Assembly (NCBI GenBank): GCA_029931535.1
Contig: JAQPZY010001684.1
Span: 4,374,501 to 4,438,500 of the forward strand
DNA length: 64,000 nt
Origin: Margaritifera margaritifera
Lineage: Eukaryota > Mollusca > Bivalvia > Unionida > Margaritiferidae
Direction: 5' to 3'
Shown here piece by piece: positions 11,345 through 20,028 of the stretch; position 1 is the stretch's first letter, and each line of letters starts with the position of its first letter. The notes beneath the pieces are model-generated. The model searched no databases. It was not told where the DNA came from and saw only the letters and a list, made by a program, of their open reading frames with translations. A program made the position numbers and the translations under genes.

Positions 11345-12737
11345 ATGCTGTCTAGATATACACCAGAATACTTCATTCTTTTTTATGAAGCCTCAATTGA
11401 CGAGTCAAGAACCAAGTATGAGTATGTCGAGTACTTGGACAAGAAGTCGCATCAAATGAACAAACCTGGCACAAGAATTATTGATACGCGAGATGAAGAT
11501 GTTTATTTGCTGCCTCACAAAGCTTTTCTTGAAGTCAAAAGTTATTTACGAACCACTGCTGATCCACCCGCCAATTATCCTGCTAACACAAACGTGGTAC
11601 TCACAAACAATGGCTGGAGCTTATTTAAGATGGCGCCATATAAACTGAATAATCAGACCGTTGAAGACAATAGCAACTATCTGCCTGCTGCCCGGACCAT
11701 AATAAATTTAATTTCGATGAGCGATGACCACAGCAGAAGCTCAGCAACAAATATGTTTTGGTACAAAGATACGAGCAATGCAGCAGTTACAGAAAAGTAC
11801 AATGTTGATTTGATTGCTGATGATGCTACTAACGCTGCAGCTTATGCTGTAGCACACATTCAAGGCGTCTTTGTTGATCCAGAAAATGGAAATTATAATA
11901 TCGGTTTTGCAATTAGGCGATCTCACTGATGGCCACAATGAAGTTTGCATGCTCTTTCCACTAAACTCCATTTTGGGGTTTTGCCGTGATATTGATACAG
12001 TTTTTAGAGGCGTTAAGCACACACTGGTTTTGGAACGAGCTGATCTTACTACATACATGCATCACGCAGATGGTGTTGATGATGGACAATTCATTCTTAC
12101 CATGTTATCGCTTTGGATGCCAAAACTAACACCCTCTATTTAGTACGCGCTAGAATTGGATAATCTTTTGTCTAGGGTTAGCAAGAAACTTTATTTTGAG
12201 CAAATGCGCGTCTACAAAAGTGTCACTTATTTAGTAGCACAGTTATCAGTGACATGGAGAACATCTACATTGCCTGGCAGCGAACTACCTAGACACATAT
12301 TTGTAGCCTTTCAACGTGCCGTAAGAGATGGAGACCAAGGGGAAAGCAGCCAGATAATTGCCAACATGTGATTGACTCGCATTGCTGTCAGAGTCAATAG
12401 CAGACAATATCCTGAACGTGAACTTGAGTGTCATTTTGCACCATTTAGTAGCACTTATTCAAGAGCATATTTTATGTTTCAGGACGATATGCAAAAAAAC
12501 CAGGATGTTGATACAGGAACTCAAATATTTTTGAAGAACTTTGCAAATCTGTACACTATTTATCACTTTGACGTTTCCCAGCATCTGAAGCGCACAAAAG
12601 ACTCCATGACAGATGTTGAAGTAAAGCAGACTATCCAACCTACTGTAGCCGCAAAGAATCATGTTTATGCTGTAATTACGTCTGACAGATTTCTCACACT
12701 TGATGCTCTCAGTGGCAAGATGATAGTTATTGTCTAG
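11345..12737 (+). pseudogene. Major capsid protein (double jelly-roll), broken
   Basis: The first part (11345-11929) includes LTNNGWSLFKMAPYKLNNQ, a signature block of Polinton/adintovirus major capsid proteins, and a MFWYKDT block. After one frameshift near 11,890 the same protein continues to 12737 with PLNSILGFCRDIDTVFRGVK, MPKLTP, PERELECHF, FSRAY-like STYSRAYFMF and a C-terminal YAVITSDRFLTLDALSGKM. TAG at 12141 and TGA at 12369 interrupt it. The combined length of about 460 codons fits the family. The protein forms the trimeric capsomers of the icosahedral shell. Confidence 0.85.
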
Positions 12738-12773
12738 CAGAAAAAAGTTTAATTGTCCAAAGACATCACACAA

Positions 12774-13178
12774 ATGAGTTACACTTCAGTCAAAGTTGTT
12801 TTGACACCATCACAACAGCAGTTCATTGCACCAGCGCATAAAAAGCACACGAGCGTATCCATTAGACTTGGAAGCAACCAACTACATTAGGGACAACATG
12901 TTCTCGCGCTCAGGAAAAACAGTATGCAGATTTTAAAGCGGCAAAACGTTTCAAAACTGGATTAACCCTAAAGTTATTAGCCAAGCAAATATCTCGCATG
13001 GGTGGCTCTTTACCCGCAATTTTATCATTTTTTGCAGCGTAGGCGCCAAATATATATAACAGTTCTTGGTTCGTTAGGAATAGCAGCGGCCTCTGGAACA
13101 ATATCTGGTGCAACAGAAAAGGCAGCAAGCGGCAGAGGACTGCGACGCAGACGAATTAAACCCATTCCCTTTCTCTAG
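12774..13178 (+). pseudogene. Small virion protein with L-T-x-x-Q repeats, copy 1 (broken)
   Basis: ATG 12774 follows the capsid gene by 36 bp. The N-terminus reads VVLTPSQQQFIAPAHKKHTS and SIRLGSNQL. A second unit in another frame reads AQEKQYADFKAAKRFKTG and LTLKLLAKQISRMGGSLPA. The C-terminus has a hydrophobic GSLGIAAASGTISGATEKAA and a basic RRRR tail ending at 13178. The two internal units share the form L-x-x-Q...A...G-x-x-L-x-L-x-x-x-Q. Function is unknown. Several shifts and stops are present. Confidence 0.5.
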
Positions 13179-13263
13179 ACAGGAGATCAAAGCCAGCGTC
13201 CAAAACATTAACCCATGTAAAACATTAGCTAAAGAAAGTTTTGTCTAAACACTCTACATAGAA

Positions 13264-13648
13264 ATGTCGTATCAGGAAGTCAGTCCATCTCTCTCTGAAG
13301 CTAAGAAAATTACGCTGGCCTCTTCCAGAGGTTGCCCATTGTCAATAAGACTATCAGCAAAACAATTATCTTCTGTCAGCGACAAGTTCATGCTGACAAA
13401 ACGCCAACATGACAAAGTGAAAAAAACAAAGTGCAGCAGGAAAAGGTGTTATACTTGATTTGTCTGCAGCACAACTTAAAAAACAAGGTGGAGTCTTACC
13501 ACCTCTACCACTACTAGCTGCTGATAGTGCAGGTGCGCTGTTGCCTGGACTTCTTGGCAAGCTTTTTGGATGCGGCATGGGAGGAAAACAAACAAGAGAG
13601 CTCGAGTATTGTAATACCCCGGAACACAGCACCGCTAAGCAATTTTGA
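13264..13648 (+). pseudogene. Small virion protein with L-T-x-x-Q repeats, copy 2 (broken)
   Basis: ATG 13264 (MSYQEVSPSLSEAKK). It has the same layout as the preceding gene: SIRLSAKQLSS, then MLTKRQHDKVKKTK, then after a frameshift near 13,435 VILDLSAAQLKKQGG, and a hydrophobic proline/leucine-rich LPLLAADSAGALLPGLLGKL. Shared architecture with the 12774-13178 gene indicates tandem paralogues. The end overlaps the protease start in another frame. Function is unknown. Confidence 0.45.
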
Positions 13649-14021
13649 CATTGAGAAAGCGCTTAAAGACATAAGATCATTTCGCATTGTAATTATCGAA
13701 AATTATTTTGATGGCTCTGGAACCCATTGGGTTGCCATTGTCAACAGTGCAGATAGTAGTACAACAGAATATTTTGATTCGTTTGGTCTGCCACTCTATG
13801 ACAACATTAAAACATATATTTCTAGTGCGCGGCAAAGTTTTATTTAGCATGTGAATAGTTCATCTTGTGGTCTTTATTGTATTTATTTTGTCAGATCACG
13901 ATGCCAAGGAAAATCTGCCTTATATATCTTACTGGAATTTAATGCATTACCAACTCCAGACAATGACAAGTCAGTTTTAAGGAAGCTTAATCAGCAGAAA
14001 ACTGCGGCAAATTTTATGTAA
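13633..14021 (+). pseudogene. Adenain-like cysteine protease (broken)
   Basis: The reading begins with PLSNFDIEKALKDI, then GTHWVAIVNS with the catalytic His, TEYFDSFG with the acidic residue region, and SSSCGLYCIYFVRS with the nucleophile Cys. It ends at 14021. A TAG at 13845 interrupts the frame shortly before the Cys. The segment between the N-terminal helix and the His motif is shorter than usual, suggesting a small deletion. The family matures capsid proteins in adenoviruses and Polintons (Ulp1/C5 fold). Confidence 0.8.
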
Positions 14022-14033
14022 ATGTAAAATATA

Positions 14034-14279
14034 ATGACAGCGTTGTGCTTATCATACAGAAAGAATACTGACAGTCTTAAAGAAACTTCATCTCAAATCA
14101 AGAACGGACGTTCTGTCATAAAATCAATATGCGCCGTTTTCAGAAAATCCAGGTTTGTTAAGGTATTTTCTGGTGGTTGTGCTGATGCTCATCCTATTGT
14201 TGTACTTGATACATACTTTTATGTGTGCTCATTAAATATATGCATGCGTGCGATAACAATATTTGTATTCAAGGCATAA
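14034..14279 (+). pseudogene. Small zinc-ribbon-like Polinton protein (degenerate)
   Basis: ATG 14034, 13 bp after the protease stop. It opens with ALCLSYRKNT and continues KNGRSVIKSICAVFRKSRFV. The spacing suggests a four-Cys zinc ribbon in which two positions now read Tyr and Phe (CLSY, CAVF). The sequence after about residue 45 is probably out of frame, as the next gene begins within it. The role is unknown. Confidence 0.4.
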
Positions 14280-14640
14280 AATTATTGGGCACTGTTCTGT
14301 GTGTAAGCGTCGTAAACTATATGGCGGCGCTTTTGATCTTCATGCGCTCATTGGAAAATCTCCAAAAGCAAAAGGCGACTGGACTCTGCCAGGACATAAT
14401 TATACTGGTCCGTGGAATCCTCTGGATAAACAACTGGGTGCATGATCAACCTCTTCCTGGTCAACAACCCTATAACCAAATAGATGCCATGGCAATGTGG
14501 CATGACATTTCCTACAGAGATCATTCAGAAGAACAAAAACCACTGCGTCAAAATAATGCTTGATGAGTTAGCCGTCGATAGAGCATTTGTCAGAGGCGCT
14601 GTTGGACTCAAATATAAGCTTGGAGTTGGTGCCAAAACTG
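14263..14640 (+). pseudogene. Parvovirus-type phospholipase A2 domain protein (broken)
   Basis: One frame carries GGAFDLHALIGKSPKAKGDW and the calcium loop HNYTGPWNPLDKQL (about 14395-14440). After a shift the next frame carries PYNQIDAMAMWHDISY with the catalytic His-Asp pair (about 14470-14517). A further shift leads to AFVRGAVGLKYKLGVG near 14590-14635. The loop plus HD pair define the parvoviral VP1u-type PLA2 fold, used by viruses to breach endosomal membranes. The element's PLA2 lies just before the integrase and its last frame runs into it without a stop. Confidence 0.75.
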
Positions 14641-15408
14641 CAGGTTTCAAAAATAAGGATGACGTACATGCAGATGAGTTACACAGGCCAGTAAGGAAAC
14701 GTTTTCGAACACATGGAGTGGTTGCTAATGGTGTTGATGACATTTGGTCTGCTGATTTGATAAACTTAAAAGAATATTCCAGAAATAACAATGGCGTTAA
14801 GAATTTGCTAAATATCATTGATATTTTTAGTTAGTATGCATGGAGCTAGCCACTAAAAACTAAAACTGGCACCGCTATCAGAGATGCTTTAGAAATGGCT
14901 ACAAGATCACTCAAACCTGCAAAACGTTGAATAAACCACGGCGATGAATTTTACAATAACACATTTGAGAACTGGCTCGAACAAAATAAAATTCGTAAGT
15001 ATTCCACGCTTAATAAAGACAAAGCAGTTGTCGTGAAAAGATTCAATCGAACGCTAAAAAATGTGATGTGGAAACACTTAAACAAAAACTAAAACAGCAA
15101 CATATGTAAATGTGTTGCAGTTGCTGATAGATAAATACCACAATAGCAAATCCAGAAGCATTGAATGACACCAACACAAGCTAGTGACAAACTAAATCAA
15201 GATAGTTTTGCAAACAAATTATTTTGTAGACAAAAGTTTAATGTGGGTGACCTAGTAAGGATTTCTAGACTAAAAAAAAATGTTTGAAAAAGGTCATACA
15301 GCAAACTGGACCAAATCAGTATTTACCGTGATTGATATATATTTTAAAAAATTCGCAGAACTTAACGGCGAATCTTCTTTTATGAATAAGAATTGTCTGC
15401 CACAAAGT
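14641..15408 (+). pseudogene. Retrovirus-type (rve) integrase, catalytic Glu lost
   Basis: The N-terminus reads ADELHRPVRKRF. The first catalytic Asp is in DDIWSADLINL (codon 14754-14756), the second in NHGDEFYNNTF near 14945. The position of the third acidic residue reads VVKRFNRTLK, with Lys at 15036-15038 in place of Glu. A C-terminal chromo-like segment near 15240-15400 reads NVGDLVRISRLKK, then ANWTKSVFTVIDIY. Stops occur at 14833 and later. Integrases of this family insert Polintons at 6 bp targets. This copy would be inactive even without the stops. Confidence 0.85.
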
Positions 15409-15596
15409 TGTCTGCTGTCTAACAACAAAGTTGTCTTCTGTCAAAACAAAAGTTTTCCAACAAGCAAATATTTTTTGACATCCTGTCTGCAACTATCATG
15501 TCTGCTTGAAGCCGGTGTTTGCTGGCAAGTACTGAGAAATAATTATGTCGTACTCAGTCAATATGTTTTGTTGGGTACAGGTTTGCACATAACTGC

Positions 15597-15842
15597 CTAG
15601 TCTGGCATATCTATGAACAGAACTATTTTCTTAAAGACGGAGTCGAACTTGATAAATATATATCTTCCTGGCAGGCTTAGCGTAATAAATCTGTCAAATA
15701 TTTCCTTGTATTGTGCCATTTCTTCGTACGATAGGTTAAATCGTACAAATTGTTTCAGGTGTGATATTTTCTGGTATATTTCTCGTATTGTAAAGCACAT
15801 GAGCATTTTCAACTTGATTGTACCCATCGTAGTCGCGTACAA
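15597..15842 (-). other. Possible small minus-strand ORF in the Polinton
   Basis: This is an 81-codon open minus-strand stretch between integrase and polymerase (MYATTMGTIKLKMLMCFTIR...). It has plausible amino-acid composition but no recognised motif. It may be chance, since the plus strand here shows no coding either. Confidence 0.2.
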
Positions 15843-15920
15843 CAGCGTCCTTGTTTCGATGGGAGTAGCACATACTTATGCAAAGTTCTTAACAAATCGT
15901 TTTGTTCAATTAGGTTTTAT

Positions 15921-16223
15921 ATGTCAGATACACTTGTCTATATGACAGACGTCTACTTTGAGCAGCCTGAAACACTGCTTGACGCAATCGTGACCCTCTA
16001 CAGAAATCCTCATGTGAATTTTGAGTTAAATCTCACTGTGACAAAACCGTTAAATAATCATAAGACGCAGATTTTGCTGACGGACAAGCAGCCAAAACTA
16101 TTGAATGAACTTGGTCGAATTAATATCCGTTACAATAATGAAATATTATGTCGCCACAGCGTCTCTTGCAATAAACGGCATGTTTTTTTGGCGGCGGTAG
16201 GCAACACCACTAGCAGCGTTTGA
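15921..16223 (+). CDS. Unidentified Polinton protein upstream of polymerase (probably broken at its end)
   Basis: ATG 15921 opens a 100-codon frame (MSDTLVYMTDVYFEQPETLL) rich in beta-forming residues with no hydrophobic segment. A one-base shift near 16,190 would extend it with LAAFEQAIKQA towards the ATG at 16258. It may be an independent small gene or the N-terminus of the polymerase. No motif is recognised. Confidence 0.35.
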   Translation: MSDTLVYMTDVYFEQPETLLDAIVTLYRNPHVNFELNLTVTKPLNNHKTQILLTDKQPKLLNELGRINIRYNNEILCRHSVSCNKRHVFLAAVGNTTSSV

Positions 16224-16257
16224 ACAAGCAATTAAACAAGCGTCTTAGTTATATATT

Positions 16258-19200
16258 ATGAGCGCAATCAAAAGATTCGCTCAACGTCAACAAGCTTTTA
16301 CTGGCTATGACAAAACGTTCGTGATGAACTTTGGCATATCAACGCTTGACAGAGTCATTAGTAGGCTGACTGAGCCTGCGATAAAATATATTTTGTCGAC
16401 TTAGCTGCGTTTACATCGCAGCATAGAGTTCTCCATTGCAATTAGCGCATTTTTTAAAAAAAAGATCGATAGCATGGAATCGGAAGCGCATCTTATTAGC
16501 AAACCAGTCCGCTCTTTTGATATCAGAGATGTGTAAAAGAAGTGTTTAAAGTGCTTGAAAACAAAATAGTAACATTTTCCCCTGATGGTTCTGGTTAGAT
16601 TCTAGTTGGCATTTCAAGATATGTCTTAAACACCTCCAAATACAATCTGCTTCTTGGATGGTCTTTCTTAGAATTGCCAGCCAAAATAAAAAGTAGTCAA
16701 AGTTGTGTCAATGTCAACAATAATGACAACCAATACTTTATGTTTGCGATGTTATCTGCGTTGTTTCCTGCAGCTAAGGATCCCAATCGAGTAAGCAGGT
16801 GCAATGTCTATCAAAACCAGTTAAATTTGACCAACATTAGTTTTCCTGTTCAGATTCATGATGTGCCAAAGTGTGAGCGACAAAATGATATTTCAGTAAA
16901 AGTTTTTGGTGTTGTTGATGGTAAGATTTATCCATTGCATTTGTCACCAGTCACTTGCCAGAAAAATGTGGACTTGCTTTATATTCACATGGTCACTACT
17001 GTTGGATCAAAAACTTGAGTGGGATCATGAATGGACAATATACCAAGCATAAGGGTAAAATGTTTTACTGCAGAAAATGTCTTCATTGTTTTATACGCGA
17101 AGACTAATTTGAACAACATGGACAAGATTGCATTATTACTACAAGAGCTGTAATGACAAAAAAGACAAATATTATCTCGTTCAGTAAGCTAAATCACAAG
17201 ACGAGAGCGCCTTTTATCATTTATGCTGATTTTGAAGCTCTTACCATTCCCATTGCTGGTTGTGATGAAAATCCAGAAGGTTCTTTTTACGCGAGAACAT
17301 CAAGAGCATGCTCCTTCTGGTTATTTGTGCAAGTTGGTTTGCTTTAACGAAAAGTTTAGCAAGCCCATCCAACTGTATCGCCATGCTGACTGTGTTGAAC
17401 ATTTCATAAATAGATTGCTTGCTGAAGTAGGTTATGTAAATACTGTTCCTGTGGCAAAAATGATGTATACGCCAGAAGACAGAAACAACTTTATGACATC
17501 TAACAACTGTTGGATTTGCGAAGAGCCACTGGGTTACGATAGAGTCAGAGATAATTGTCATTATACAGGCAAATATCGCGGTGCAGCTCATGACCAGTGC
17601 AATCTTCATCTAAAGCGACCAGAATTTATTCCGGTGGCACTGCATAATTTGAGAGGCTATTATTCACATTGGATCGTAAAACGTTTTGGAAAATATGACC
17701 AGCGCATTAGTTGCATTCCAAATAAGATGTAACCCTATATGTCTTTTTCACTTGGCTACCTACGTTTTATAGATAGCTACCCCTTTATGGCACGTTCGTT
17801 AAATTCGCTAGTCAAAAATAAAACAGTGTTTAGACATACTGCAAAATAATTTGGCGATCACCTCGATTTGGTGACACGCAAAGTAGTTTATCCATACGAC
17901 TACATGTCATCTTGGGACAAATTTGATGAAATACGGCTGCCACAAAAAGAAGAGTTCTATAGTCCACTGAACAACGAACATATTTCTGATGCGGATTACG
18001 AACATGCCTGCAATGTCTGGAATAAAATGAATATTAAAAATCTTGGTGAATATCATGACTTGTACTTAAGAACAGATGTGTTGTTGCTAGCTGATGTTTT
18101 CGAGAATTTTAGAGATATTTGTATGACTTATTACGGTCTGCATCCTGCTTGGTATTATTCCTCTCCTGGATTAGCTTGGTATTATTCCTCTCCTGGATTA
18201 GCTTGGTATTATTCCTCTCCTGGATTAGCTTGGTATTATTCCTCTCCTGGATTAGCTTGGGATGCTGCGATTAAAATATCTAAGTTGCATTTAGAACTCA
18301 TCACATATATTGACATGTACAATATGATTGAACGTGGAATTTGAGGTGGGATTTCAGTGATCTCTAAAAGGCATTCTGTAGCCAACAATAAATATCTGCC
18401 AAATTATGATCCCGGACAGTCATCCAATTACATTGTGTACTTTAATTTTAATGGTCTTTATGCATGGGCGATGTCACAAAAATTGCCAGTAGGTGACTTT
18501 TCTTGAATAGATCCAGAACATTTTACCGCAAAACTATTGCAAAGCGACGATGACTCTGGCTACATTCTTGGCGTCGATTTTGAATATTCCCCTGGAATTC
18601 ATGACCTGCATAATGATTATCCACTCACGCCAGAAAATGTTGATGTAAACAACTCTATGTTAAGTCCTCATGCGCTAATGCTTAAGGAAAAACTTAGTGT
18701 TGGCAATTTCAATATTCCAAAACTAATTCCAAATCTGATGGATAAAACGCGGTATGTCATTCATTAAAGAAATCTAAGACAGTATCTCGATATGGGTATG
18801 CAGCTCATTAGAATTCATCGTGTAATAAAATTCAAGCAAGAAGCCTGACTAAAAACTTATATCGATTTTTAACATACAAAATAGAACTGCAGCAACAAAC
18901 GTCTTTGAAAATGATTTCTTTAAGCTAATGAATAATTCAGTATTTGGTAAAACAATGGAAAATATTAAAAAGCGAGTCCAGGTAGAAATAGTCAACAAAC
19001 AACAAACAAGGACGGCTTGACATATTAGCTGACGATCTTGGTTTTGTCGATGAAAACTTAGTGTCGATTCACAGAAAGAAAGCAAGTATTGTTCTCAACA
19101 AACCTATTTATTGTGGTCCTGCTATTTTAGAGATTTCAAAGTTGCTTATGTATGATTCCCATTACAGATACATTCAACCTAAATATGGTGATACGGCCAA

Positions 19201-19714
19201 GTTGCTTTTTACCGATACAGATTCATTATGTTATGAAATCGAGACAAATGATGTGTACGAAGACATGCTTGCTTTTAAAACAATTATTTAATCTTTAGTA
19301 TTATCCACAGGACAGCAAATTTCATGATGCTACAAACAAAAAATGTATTGGCAAATTTAAAAATGAGGTTCGAAAAACATATTTTACTGAATTTGTTGGA
19401 GCTAAGTTGTATCCAGTCCAGCTTGCTGATGATAGTACTAAAAAACACATGAAAGGCATAAAAAAAAGAAAGAGTGGTAAAAAATGCTATTACACATGAA
19501 GATTATTTAAAAGCTCTCGCCGGGGAAAAAAACAGTATGCTACCATGAATGCCATCAGATTTGATCACCATGTTTGGCCTTCAATAACTCTAAACAAAAT
19601 AGGACTTTCTGCGTAGGATGACAAAAGATATATTCTCAACGATAGTGACAACACATTGGCTTATGGTCGTTTCAGAGGCAAAAAAATAAATAAATATAAA
19701 ATAAAAAAAAAATA
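16258..19714 (+). pseudogene. Protein-primed type B DNA polymerase (Polinton PolB), broken
   Basis: It starts at ATG 16258 (MSAIKRFAQRQQAFTGYDK). In order: an N-terminal region with FMFAMLSALFPAAKDPNRVS (about 16740), a Cys-rich MFYCRKCLHCF block (17060), exonuclease motif I IYADFEAL (17219), a second Cys/His block WICEEPLGYDRVRDNCHYTG, exonuclease region near 17700, DVLLLADVFENFRD (18075), the YYSSPGLAWDAAIK block (expanded by a tandem repeat), motif A region YFNFNGLYAWAMSQKLPV (about 18440), and motif C FTDTDSLCYEIE (about 19208). The expected motif A Asp reads Asn. At least six stops or shifts are scattered through it. It would replicate the element from protein-primed ends. Confidence 0.88.
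18147..18254 (+). repeat. Four identical 27 bp tandem repeats inside PolB
   Basis: The unit gcttggtattattcctctcc plus tggatta occurs four times without a single mismatch (18147, 18174, 18201, 18228), then continues into GCTTGGGATGCTGCG. Because the unit is nine codons, the frame stays open and encodes AWYYSSPGL four times where family B polymerases of this type have it once. Confidence 0.97.
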
Positions 19715-19752
19715 ACACAGACATCTTCACAGAATTAAACCTCGTTTAAGTC

Positions 19753-20028
19753 GACATCATTTGATACCATTCCGCTGACTTGTGCTCGACCTTATGCGCA
19801 CTTATACATCTTTTCAAAACCGCTGTCAGATCCATTATTATAGAATAAGCTTGCATTCAGTTACAGTTTGTATCTAAAACATAATATATAGATATCAAAA
19901 CAATGGCTCGCATAGTAGTATAGTAAAATATGCTACTGAGCGCACAATATGGCAGACCAGGACCGGCCGAGCAAAGCGAGGTCAGGTCTGGGTGGTCATA
20001 ACCCGTGCGCTCATAGCCCTATTTTACT
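19753..20028 (-). repeat. Polinton right terminal inverted repeat
   Basis: Reverse complement of the left repeat, with the same internal foldback. Here the arms are closer to perfect: AGTAAAATAGGGCTATGAGCGC faces AGTAAAATATGCTACTGAGC on the other side of the hairpin. Similarity with the left flank can be pushed to 20033 (AGTATAGT against GGTTTAGT), so the end may be up to 5 bp further out. Confidence 0.9.

Larger units (their letters stand above)
6405..20028. mobile_element. Polinton/Maverick (adintovirus-like) element, nearly full length, inactive
   Basis: A 13.6 kb unit is bounded by about 275 bp inverted repeats beginning AGTAAAATAGGGCTAT, with the AG...CT ends usual for Polintons. Inside lie, in order, homologues of the Polinton/adintovirus set: packaging ATPase, capsid proteins, adenain-like protease, PLA2, retrovirus-type integrase and protein-primed polymerase, plus an exonuclease and an opposite-strand fiber-like gene near the left end. 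Every long gene has frameshifts or stops. No matching 6 bp target duplication is visible (TGGTTT on the left against ATACTA on the right), suggesting flank decay or slightly different true ends. Confidence 0.92.
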
